Notes under the pieces: generated by a model
Seen by the model: only the letters and a program-made list of their open reading frames with translations
The model's database searches: none
What the model was told of the DNA's origin: nothing
Shown: positions 8,226 through 14,484 of the stretch, one piece after another
Layout: the number at the start of each line of letters is the position of its first letter
Numbering within the stretch: position 1 is the stretch's first letter
Position numbers and translations under genes: made by a program
Source: Corynebacterium sp. UBA2622
Lineage (GTDB): Bacteria > Actinomycetota > Actinomycetes > Mycobacteriales > Mycobacteriaceae
Assembly: GCF_002339505.1 (NCBI RefSeq)
Contig: NZ_DDJO01000011.1
Span: 546-55,487 of the forward strand
Direction of reading: 5' to 3'
Length of the DNA: 54,942 nt

Positions 8226-8310
8226 TGTGTATAACAGGTGCCCCGGACACGCGGGCCCTGGCGCGGGGCGGCCTGTGGATAACTCCGTGACCGGGGGATT
8301 TATCCACAGG
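8226..8310. promoter_or_regulatory. Cluster of three DnaA-box-like 9-mers
   Basis: TTATACACA lies on the minus strand at 8226-8234, TTATCCACA on the minus strand at 8274-8282, and TTATCCACA on the + strand at 8300-8308. The last two are exact copies of the classical strong box and form an 11-bp perfect inverted repeat (CCTGTGGATAA / TTATCCACAGG) with a 17-nt loop. There is no dnaA, dnaN or origin gene set nearby, so this is not the replication origin. Binding by DnaA is inferred from the sequence match alone. Confidence 0.55.
8228..8237 (-). promoter_or_regulatory. Extended -10 (TG-T-TATACA) of the nuclease gene
   Basis: On the minus strand TGTTATACA is followed by 6 nt and the ATG at 8221, so initiation is probably leaderless. 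The hexamer is embedded in the DnaA-box-like 9-mer TTATACACA (8226-8234), so a bound protein would block the promoter. Confidence 0.55.
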
Positions 8311-8325
8311 GGTGACATGGGTGCC

Positions 8326-8395
8326 GGACGACCGCATCTGCTTCGACCGGCTTCCTACCCGGAGCTTTTGGGCCGCTTTTGCGTTGCGGTCGTCG
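8326..8395 (+). repeat. Inverted-repeat-bounded element E3 (70 bp)
   Basis: The left end is GGACGACCGCATC (8326) and the right end GCGTTGCGGTCGTCG (to 8395; the last base departs from the consensus). The orientation is as for E4, judged by the shared CGTTGCGGTCGTC right end. Confidence 0.65.
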
Positions 8396-8480
8396 AGAGC
8401 TCGCCTCACGACGACCCCTCGAGCACCCCGGGAACACTGGGCGCTCTGAGACTCTCCCCGGGCTCCCCCGCCGTTCCCCT

Positions 8481-8550
8481 GGACGACCACATCGCCTTGG
8501 AGGTCGACACGAGCTGGGGGTGTTGCCAGACCCGCGCGTTGCGGTCGTCC
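8481..8550 (+). repeat. Inverted-repeat-bounded element E4 (70 bp)
   Basis: The left end is GGACGACCACATCGCC (8481) and the right end GCGTTGCGGTCGTCC (to 8550). It serves as the reference copy. The CAC end faces the nuclease gene. Confidence 0.75.
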
Positions 8551-8626
8551 GGCCCGCATCATGTCCACCCGGGAACTGCGGCGGGCCCCAAGTCGCTCCC
8601 CTGCCCGGCGTCCCACCCAAGCGCCC

Positions 8627-8696
8627 GGACGACCACACCGCCTGGGCGCTCCGTACGCGCTGCGGGTTCAGGAGCGCGGTTACGATGCGGTCGTCC
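8627..8696 (+). repeat. Inverted-repeat-bounded element E5 (70 bp)
   Basis: The left end is GGACGACCACACCGCC (8627) and the right end ACGATGCGGTCGTCC (to 8696). The length is identical to E3 and E4. The right end abuts the 8-bp tandem repeat without a gap. Confidence 0.75.
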
Positions 8697-8744
8697 AGCA
8701 CCCCAGCACCCCAGCACGCCAGCACCCCAGCACCCCAGCACCCC
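8697..8744 (+). repeat. Six tandem copies of AGCACCCC
   Basis: Six 8-bp units run from 8697 to 8744. The third copy reads AGCACGCC and the other five are identical. The array begins at the base after element E5 and ends 4 bp before the acetyltransferase stop codon. It could change length by slippage. Confidence 0.9.
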
Positions 8745-8748
8745 ATCC

Positions 8749-9315
8749 TCACACCCGCGCCAGGCGCGCCTCCAGCCCGCGGCGCACTGTGGGCCACTCG
8801 TAATCCAGGATCGAGTAAATGCAGGAGTCGCGGACGGTGCCGTCGTCCATGATCCGGTGCCGGCGCAGCTCACCCTCGAACTTCGCGCCCAGCTTCTCGA
8901 GCGCGCGGCGGGACTGCAGATTCATGGAGTGGCAGCGGAACTCGGCGCGCATGAGGCCCAGGTCGTCGAAGGCGCGCGTGAGCATGAGGTATTTCAGCGC
9001 CGCGTTGATGTGGGTCCCCTGGGCTGCGGCGCCGAGCCAGGTGTAGCCCAGTTCGCAGTGCTTGTTGTGGTCGTCCAGGTTGTACATGCAGGTCACGCCG
9101 AGGGCACGGCGGGTGGCCAGGTCGATGACGGCCCAGGGGATGTAGTTGTCGCTGGATCGCAGGAAGTCGACCTGGGCTGCGACGCCGGCGGGGGTCGGAA
9201 CGTGGTCGACGTACCAGGTGTCGCTGAGGTTGCCGACGGCGTTGGAGAGGTCGTCGATATGCGAGGGGCTCAGCGGCTCGAGGCGGACGCCGGCGATTTC
9301 CATGGTGTCATTCAT
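8749..9315 (-). CDS. GNAT-family N-acetyltransferase (RimJ/RimL-like)
   Basis: This is a 188-aa cytosolic protein of the RimJ/RimL-type acetyltransferase group. Acetyl-CoA-dependent transfer to an amine or N-terminus is expected; the substrate is unknown. Typical features are the strand CELGYTWLGAAAQGTHINAALKY-type segment (positions about 88-110) with the acetyl-CoA-binding turn, and NLQSRRALEKLGAKFEGELRRH, the usual C-terminal half. The ATG at 9315 overlaps the TGA of the upstream transporter gene (ATGA), indicating translational coupling. An in-frame ATG at 9303 is the alternative start. The 3' end runs up to the 8-bp tandem repeat. Confidence 0.85.
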   Translation of the reverse strand: MNDTMEIAGVRLEPLSPSHIDDLSNAVGNLSDTWYVDHVPTPAGVAAQVDFLRSSDNYIPWAVIDLATRRALGVTCMYNLDDHNKHCELGYTWLGAAAQGTHINAALKYLMLTRAFDDLGLMRAEFRCHSMNLQSRRALEKLGAKFEGELRRHRIMDDGTVRDSCIYSILDYEWPTVRRGLEARLARV

Positions 9316-10274
9316 GCGTTCACCCTATCGGCGCGGCGCGCGAGCAGGGCGACGAGAGCGCCGGAGACGTTGTGCCACACCGAGAACACTGCGGCGGGCA
9401 GGGCCGCGAGCGGGCTGAGATGCGCGGTGGCGAGGGTCGCGGCGAGGCCGGAGTTCTGCATGCCGACCTCGATCGCCATCGTGCGCGAGACCGCCTCGGG
9501 CTGGCGGGTGGCGCGGCCCGTGAGGTAGCCGAGGATGAGCCCGAGACCGTTGTGGATGACCACCGCGGCGAACACGATGAGGCCCGCCTGGACGATCTTG
9601 TCGCGGGAGACGAAAACCACGTTGGCAACGATCAGCGCAATCGCGAAGACCGAGATCCACGGCAGGGCCGGTAGGAGCGCCGCGACGAGGCGGGGTGCTG
9701 CGAGGCGCAGGACGACGCCCAGGACGACCGGAAGGAGCACCATCTTGAGGATCGACAGGCCCATGGCGGAGGCGCTGACGGGCATGTGCTGGCCAGCGAG
9801 CCACTGCGTGAGGAGCGGGGTGAGCAGGGGCGCGAGAAGGGTGGAGATGGAGGTCATGGTCACGGAGAGGGCGACGTCACCGCGCGCGAGGTAGGCGACC
9901 ACGTTCGAGGCGGTACCACCGGGCGCGCAACCGACGAGGATGACCCCGGCCGCCAGCTCCGGGGGCAGCCGCAGGAGATGGGTGACAAGCACCGCGGCTG
10001 CGGGCATGATCACGAACTGCGCCGCCACACCGATCAGCACCGGCAGGGGCCGCCGCGCCACGAGCGCGAAGTCGCCGGGGCGGAGCGTGAGGCCCATCCC
10101 GAGCATGACGATGCCGAGGAGCCACGTGGAGAGGCCGGAGATGGGCTTGACGACGCCCGGAGCGAAGTATCCCAGGAGACCGCCGGCTATGACGAGGAGG
10201 GGAAAGCCCAGGGTTGCGACGTAGGCGGAGCGCTCCTCCCGCCGCGTATTTTCGGGGGCGTGAGTATTATCCAT
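9312..10274 (-). CDS. Bile acid:sodium symporter (BASS) family transporter
   Basis: This 320-aa integral membrane protein has about nine to ten hydrophobic segments. Family marks include LLGIVMLGMGLTLRPGDF near the N terminus, LVGCAPGGTASNVVAYLARGDVALSV in the middle and AIEVGMQNSGLAATLA near the C terminus. BASS proteins import organic anions with Na+. Bacterial substrates vary (for example keto acids or pantoate), so the substrate here is open. The ATG at 10274 (MDNTHAPEN) follows a TAATAT hexamer by 8 nt; a longer frame upstream would run into the mug gene. It is translationally coupled to the acetyltransferase gene by a 4-bp overlap. Confidence 0.87.
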   Translation of the reverse strand: MDNTHAPENTRREERSAYVATLGFPLLVIAGGLLGYFAPGVVKPISGLSTWLLGIVMLGMGLTLRPGDFALVARRPLPVLIGVAAQFVIMPAAAVLVTHLLRLPPELAAGVILVGCAPGGTASNVVAYLARGDVALSVTMTSISTLLAPLLTPLLTQWLAGQHMPVSASAMGLSILKMVLLPVVLGVVLRLAAPRLVAALLPALPWISVFAIALIVANVVFVSRDKIVQAGLIVFAAVVIHNGLGLILGYLTGRATRQPEAVSRTMAIEVGMQNSGLAATLATAHLSPLAALPAAVFSVWHNVSGALVALLARRADRVNA

Positions 10275-10282
10275 GCCCCGGC

Positions 10283-10288
10283 ATATTA
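10283..10288 (-). promoter_or_regulatory. Candidate -10 (TAATAT) for the transporter gene
   Basis: TAATAT lies 8 nt before the ATG at 10274 and overlaps the end of the upstream mug coding region, so it would be an internal promoter of the cluster. Confidence 0.4.
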
Positions 10289-10792
10289 CGCGAGCCACGC
10301 CTCGCGGTAGGAGGTGGCCAGGGTGGCGACGGTCTCGTGCGCGTTGAGGCCGGAGGGGTTGCCCACCACCCACACGGGCACCCCGGCAAGAGTCTCGGGC
10401 TGCAGGCCCCTGGCAGCGCGGGGCTGGCGGAAGGCGGTGCGGTAGGCGCCGATGCCCGCGATCATGATGGTGCGGGGATGGTGCGCCCGCGCGAGGGATT
10501 CGAGGCGCTCGGCACCCGCGAGGTACTCCTCGCGGCTGAGTTCCGAGGCGCGCGGGGTCATGCGGGGAACGAGGTTGGTGAAGCCGAGGCCCCGTTCCTC
10601 GAGCATCGCGCGGTCCGCCCCGCTCAGCCCGTTGCGGGGATCGACGAGGTAGGGGGTCATGCCCGCCTGGAAAAGGGCGGGCCAGAAGCGGTTTCCCGGG
10701 TGGGCGAAGGGGGCGTCGACAAGCTCGCTGCGGGCGCCGGGGTTGATGCCGACGACCCAGAGCCGGGCGTGCTCGAGGTTGATGTCGTGCAT
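10286..10792 (-). CDS. mug: Mismatch-specific G:T/U DNA glycosylase (Mug family)
   Basis: This 168-aa enzyme would excise uracil or thymine mispaired with guanine in DNA, starting base-excision repair. It has the family-2 uracil glycosylase motifs: GINPG (residues 15-19), HPGNRFWPAL, and NPSGLN near the C terminus, which matches the wedge/lesion-recognition loop. The length is typical of Mug. The ATG at 10792 directly follows the TAG of pfkA with no gap, so the two are co-translated. Mug is probably expressed from the pfkA promoter. Confidence 0.9.
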   Translation of the reverse strand: MHDINLEHARLWVVGINPGARSELVDAPFAHPGNRFWPALFQAGMTPYLVDPRNGLSGADRAMLEERGLGFTNLVPRMTPRASELSREEYLAGAERLESLARAHHPRTIMIAGIGAYRTAFRQPRAARGLQPETLAGVPVWVVGNPSGLNAHETVATLATSYREAWLA

Positions 10793-11824
10793 CTAGCCGA
10801 ACATGATCTTGGCGGTGTCGTAGCGGCGCTGCGGGACGGACTTGAGGTGGGCGACGGCTTTGTCGAGGCTCACCATCTCGATGTCCTCGCCGCGCAGTGC
10901 GACGCAGGAGCCGAAGGCGCCCTCGTGGGCGGCGCGGGCGGCGCGCACGCCGTAGCGGGTGGCCAGGACGCGGTCGTAGGCGGTCGGTGTTCCGCCGCGC
11001 TGGATGTGACCGAGGACGGTGGTGCGCACGTCGTAGCCGAGACGCTTCTTGATCTCTTCGGCGACGATGTGGCCCATGCCGGTGAAGGTGACGTGGCCGA
11101 ACTCGTCCTCCGCACCGAGGCCGGCGTCCATCGTGCCCTCCCTGGGCGTCGCACCCTCGGCGACGACGATGATGCCGTACTTCTCACCCATCTGGAAGCG
11201 CCGCTCCATGGCCTTGCAGATGTCCGCGATGTCGAAGGGCTCCTCGGGGATGACGGTGTAGTGCGCTCCCCCAGCCATGCCGGCGTGCAGCGCGATCCAG
11301 CCGACGTGGCGGCCCATGACCTCCACGATGAGGATGCGGTTGTGGGACTCGGCGGTGGTGTGGAGCCTGTCGATGGCGTCGGTGGCCACGGAGACCGCGG
11401 TGTCGAATCCGAAGGTGTAGTCGGTGGCATCGACGTCGTTGTCGATCGTCTTGGGCACGCCGACGACGGGGATGCCGTTGTCGGAGAGCCACTTCGCGCC
11501 CTTGAGGGTGCCCTCGCCGCCGATGGCGATGAGGGCGTCGACACCCGCGTCGTCGAGGTTGGCCTTGATCGTGTCCAGCCCGGCCTTGAACTTGTCCGGA
11601 TGGAGGCGCCCGGTGCCCAGGATGGTGCCGCCGCGAAGGAGGATGGAGTCGATGAAGGCGTCGTCGTAGAGGTCGACACGACGGTCCTCCATCAGGCCGA
11701 CCCATCCGTCGCGGTACCCGACCACGGTGGAGCCGTATTCGGCGCTGGCGGTGCGTACGATCCCGCGGATGACGGCGTTCAGGCCGGGGCAGTCTCCGCC
11801 GGAGGTGAGTGTCGCAAGTCGCAT
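10793..11824 (-). CDS. pfkA: 6-phosphofructokinase
   Basis: The enzyme phosphorylates fructose 6-phosphate to fructose 1,6-bisphosphate, the committed step of glycolysis. The protein is 343 aa. Motifs are TSGGDCPGLNAVI at the N terminus, the nucleotide site GGEGTLKGA, the catalytic PKTIDNDVDATDYTFGFDT and MGRHVGW. The glycine in GGEGT is of the ATP type, while the Lys in PKTIDND is shared with pyrophosphate-type enzymes, as is usual in actinobacterial PfkA. ATP use is expected. The ATG at 11824 lies 7 nt after TAGGGT, so it is probably leaderless; a GTG two codons upstream is less likely. Confidence 0.96.
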   Translation of the reverse strand: MRLATLTSGGDCPGLNAVIRGIVRTASAEYGSTVVGYRDGWVGLMEDRRVDLYDDAFIDSILLRGGTILGTGRLHPDKFKAGLDTIKANLDDAGVDALIAIGGEGTLKGAKWLSDNGIPVVGVPKTIDNDVDATDYTFGFDTAVSVATDAIDRLHTTAESHNRILIVEVMGRHVGWIALHAGMAGGAHYTVIPEEPFDIADICKAMERRFQMGEKYGIIVVAEGATPREGTMDAGLGAEDEFGHVTFTGMGHIVAEEIKKRLGYDVRTTVLGHIQRGGTPTAYDRVLATRYGVRAARAAHEGAFGSCVALRGEDIEMVSLDKAVAHLKSVPQRRYDTAKIMFG

Positions 11825-11831
11825 ACGCACA

Positions 11832-11837
11832 ACCCTA
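11832..11837 (-). promoter_or_regulatory. -10 hexamer TAGGGT of pfkA
   Basis: TAGGGT, a common corynebacterial -10, is followed by 7 nt and the ATG at 11824. Confidence 0.6.
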
Positions 11838-11898
11838 GCGGGTTTGCCCCGGGGGCGCGGAGCCGGCCCCGGCGCCCACGCGGCGCAACCCGGGGTAC

Positions 11899-13380
11899 TT
11901 AGCGCCCCGCCTCGAAGGCCGCTCCGACGCGGTACAGCCGGTCGTCCTCGAAGGCCGGTGCGATGAGCTGCAGCCCCACCGGGAGGCCGGAGTCGGGCGC
12001 GTTGCCCGCAGGGACCGACATGCCGGGCAGGCCGGCCAGGTTGAGCGGCAGGGTGAACAGGTCGAAGTTGTACATCGCCAGCGGGTCGTCGACCTTCTCC
12101 CCCAGCTTGAACGCCGTCTGGGGCACTGCGGGGCCGGCGATGACGTCGACACGCTCGAAGGCGCGGCGGAAGTCCTCGGCGATGAGGGTGCGCACGCGCT
12201 GCGCCTGGAGGTAGTAGGCGTCGTAGTAGCCGACGGAGAGCGCGTAGGTGCCCAGCAGAATGCGGCGCTTGACCTCCGGACCGAAACCGGCACCGCGGGT
12301 CATCGCCATGACCTCCTCGGCGGAGTGGGTGCCATCGTCGCCGACGCGCATGCCGTAGCGCATGCCGTCGAAGCGCGCGAGGTTGGATGAGACCTCCGAC
12401 ATCTGGATGATGTAGTAGGCCCCCATGACGTCCTCGAAGGTCGGGCAGTCCACCTCGACGATCTCCGCACCCTGGCGCTCGAGCTGCGCGAAGGACTCCG
12501 CGATCACCTGGTTGACGCCGTCCTGCGTGCCGGGGCGGTCGAACTGCCTGACGCGGCCGATGCGCACGCCGGTCAGGTCGCCGGACGCTCCCTGCTCGGC
12601 GGCGGCGACGACGGGTGCGACGGCGCGCTCGACGGAGGTGGCGTCGAACTCGTCGTGGCCGGCGATGACCTCGTGCAGCAGCGCGGTGTCGAGGACGTTG
12701 TTGGCGCAGGGCCCGACCTGGTCGAGGGAAGACGCGCAGGCGATGACGCCGTAGCGCGAGACCGCCCCGTAGGTCGGCTTCACCCCGACGGTGCCCGTCA
12801 GGGACGCCGGCTGGCGGATCGATCCGCCGGTGTCGGTGCCGATGCCGAGGGGAGCCTGGCCGGAGGCCAGTGCCGCGGCGGTACCGCCGCCCGACCCACC
12901 GGGCACGCGCTCGAGGTCGTGCGGGTTCTTCGTGTTCCCGTAGGCGGAGTTCTCGGTGGACGAGCCCATTGCGAACTCGTCAAGGTTGGTCTTGCCCAGG
13001 ATCGGGATCCCCGCCTCACGCAGGCGCTTGACGACGGTGGCGTCGTACGGGCTCCTGTAACCCTCGAGAATCTTCGATGCCGCGGTGGTCGGGGCATCCG
13101 TGGTGACCAGCAGGTCCTTCAGGGCGAGGGGCACGCCGGCCAGGCGGGAGGCGGGCTGGTCCCCCGCCTTCACCTGGGCGTCGACCTTGTCGGCCGCGGC
13201 CAGCGCCTCGTCGGCGCCGACGTGGAGGAACGCTCCCAGCTCGGCATCAGTTTCGGAGATGCGGTCAAGGAAGGCCTGCGTCACCTCGCGCGAGGTGACC
13301 TCGCCGGCCTGGATCTTCTCCGCCAGCACGTGTGCCGGCAGGCTGGTGAGCCCTTCGGTGGGCAGGGTGTAGGTGGTCAT
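11899..13380 (-). CDS. gatA: Aspartyl/glutamyl-tRNA amidotransferase subunit A
   Basis: GatA is the glutaminase/amidase subunit of GatCAB and supplies ammonia for tRNA-dependent Gln or Asn formation. The protein is 493 aa with the amidase signature. The Ser-cisSer-Lys triad is visible as K88 (LALKDL), S163 (PGGSGGG) and S187 (TDTGGSIRQPA). It lies 3 bp downstream of gatC, so the two form an operon. gatB is separated by about 5 kb and several unrelated genes. Confidence 0.97.
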   Translation of the reverse strand: MTTYTLPTEGLTSLPAHVLAEKIQAGEVTSREVTQAFLDRISETDAELGAFLHVGADEALAAADKVDAQVKAGDQPASRLAGVPLALKDLLVTTDAPTTAASKILEGYRSPYDATVVKRLREAGIPILGKTNLDEFAMGSSTENSAYGNTKNPHDLERVPGGSGGGTAAALASGQAPLGIGTDTGGSIRQPASLTGTVGVKPTYGAVSRYGVIACASSLDQVGPCANNVLDTALLHEVIAGHDEFDATSVERAVAPVVAAAEQGASGDLTGVRIGRVRQFDRPGTQDGVNQVIAESFAQLERQGAEIVEVDCPTFEDVMGAYYIIQMSEVSSNLARFDGMRYGMRVGDDGTHSAEEVMAMTRGAGFGPEVKRRILLGTYALSVGYYDAYYLQAQRVRTLIAEDFRRAFERVDVIAGPAVPQTAFKLGEKVDDPLAMYNFDLFTLPLNLAGLPGMSVPAGNAPDSGLPVGLQLIAPAFEDDRLYRVGAAFEAGR

Positions 13381-13383
13381 GCG

Positions 13384-13683
13384 TTATTCGCCCTCTCCGA
13401 GAATCTGCGGAACAACAAAGCGCTCGTCGTCGACGGCCGGGGCCTGGTCGAGCGCCTGCTCCTGCGTGAGCGTCTTCTTCTCCACGTCGGGGCGCATCCC
13501 GGCCTCCACGGAGTGCGGGTGGCTCATCGGCTCCACACCCCGGGTGTCCACCTTCTGCACCTTGGAGACGGCGTCGACGATCGTGTCGAGCTGGCCGGCG
13601 AACTGGTCGAGCTCCTCCTGACTCATGCTGATGCGGGCGAGCCGGGCGATGTGGGAGACCTCATCGCGGGAAATTTCAGACAA
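13384..13683 (-). CDS. gatC: Aspartyl/glutamyl-tRNA amidotransferase subunit C
   Basis: This 99-aa subunit stabilises the GatA-GatB complex. Typical features are ISRDEVSHIARLARI at the N terminus and DTRGVEPMSHP in the middle. Initiation appears to be at TTG (13683), because no ATG or GTG in frame gives the conserved N terminus. No clear Shine-Dalgarno or TANNNT hexamer at leaderless spacing was found. It is the first gene of gatC-gatA and diverges from the ACT-domain gene. Confidence 0.93.
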   Translation of the reverse strand: MSEISRDEVSHIARLARISMSQEELDQFAGQLDTIVDAVSKVQKVDTRGVEPMSHPHSVEAGMRPDVEKKTLTQEQALDQAPAVDDERFVVPQILGEGE

Positions 13684-13799
13684 AGCGAATCCAATCTCTG
13701 AGGTTTGGGAACGTCAAAACGACCCTATCCTACGCCACCGACATGCACTCTCAGCGGGCACGATCGGCCGCGCCGGGTTTTGGTGTCCGTGGACGGTGA

Positions 13800-13805
13800 T
13801 ATAAC
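13800..13805 (+). promoter_or_regulatory. -10 hexamer TATAAC of the ACT-domain gene
   Basis: TATAAC is followed by 6 nt and the ATG at 13812, spacing that suggests a leaderless transcript. Confidence 0.55.
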
Positions 13806-13811
13806 TGTCCC

Positions 13812-14477
13812 ATGTCCTACCTGATCCGCGTGACCCTCCCCGACGTCCCGGGCAGCCTCGGCCAGCTCGCCGAGGCATTCGGCATGATCGACGCCGATAT
13901 CCGCTCCGTGGACATCGTGCAGACGTCCCCGGACGGTGTGGTCACCGACGACATGGTCGTGGAGCTTCCCACCGGCACGCTTGTCGACGCCATCATCACC
14001 GCCGCCGCCAGCATCGACGGGGTGGACGTCGACAGCATCCGGCCGTTCACGGGGCGCGTCGACAGGCGCGGGCAGATCGAGATGCTCGCGCGCATCGCCT
14101 CCCGCACACGCGACGTCGGCTCCGCGATGGAGGAGCTGGTGTCGGTGATGCCGCAGGCGATGACGTCGTCGTGGGCCGTGGTCCTCCGGGACACGGGCGA
14201 CGGCCTGATCCGCGTCGCGGCCTCGCAGGCGGCCCCGGGCGACGACGGATCCTCCCCCGTAGCCGTCGGAGTGGACAGGGCCCGCATCCTCGACGAGGAG
14301 GCGGACTCCTGGGTGCCCGAGCCGTGGTGGCTCCTGGGCACCACCCTCGCCGCCTGCCCCCTGACGGGGACCGACCTGCTGCTGGTGATCGGGCGCATCG
14401 GCGGGCCCGACTTCCTCGCCTCCGAGGTCACCCAGATTTCGGATTTGGGGACGATCATCGGGGCAATGTTGAAGTAG
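13812..14477 (+). CDS. ACT-domain protein (amino-acid-binding type)
   Basis: This is a 221-aa cytosolic protein. Residues 1 to about 75 form an ACT domain (LIRVTLPDVPGSLGQLAEAFG, then the second strand DDMVVELP), a fold that usually binds amino acids. The remaining part, about residues 90-221, may be a degenerate GAF-like sensory domain. No catalytic motif is visible, so a regulatory role is plausible but unproven. The 3' end is 7 bp from the convergent ligA stop, leaving no room for a separate terminator. Confidence 0.75.
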   Translation: MSYLIRVTLPDVPGSLGQLAEAFGMIDADIRSVDIVQTSPDGVVTDDMVVELPTGTLVDAIITAAASIDGVDVDSIRPFTGRVDRRGQIEMLARIASRTRDVGSAMEELVSVMPQAMTSSWAVVLRDTGDGLIRVAASQAAPGDDGSSPVAVGVDRARILDEEADSWVPEPWWLLGTTLAACPLTGTDLLLVIGRIGGPDFLASEVTQISDLGTIIGAMLK

Positions 14478-14484
14478 TTTCCTG

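Larger units (their letters stand above)
8222..8748. other. Gene-free stretch with DnaA-box-like sites and three repeat elements
   Basis: This 527-bp stretch lies between the nuclease gene and the acetyltransferase gene. From left to right it contains the nuclease promoter with an overlapping DnaA-box-like 9-mer, an inverted pair of DnaA-box-like 9-mers, elements E3, E4 and E5, and six copies of an 8-bp tandem repeat. No coding frame in it resembles a known protein. Confidence 0.7.

Noticed and set aside
6098..8290. Long open frame on the + strand across gatB and the nuclease gene
   Set aside because: It is antisense to two genes with clear protein families and crosses repeat elements. Its translation has the Arg/Gly/His-rich look of a GC-rich shadow frame.
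8272..8310. Palindrome as a transcription terminator
   Set aside because: The stem is not GC-rich enough, has a 17-nt loop and lacks a T-run; the DnaA-box reading fits better.
6995..8744. CRISPR array
   Set aside because: The repeats are only 10-14 bp and alternate in orientation. Spacings alternate between 70-79 and 76-85 bp. There is no long direct repeat and no cas gene.
9067..9076. Further GTGGTCGTCC terminus, inside the acetyltransferase gene
   Set aside because: No partner terminus lies 60-100 bp away; the match is explained by Asp-Asp codons.
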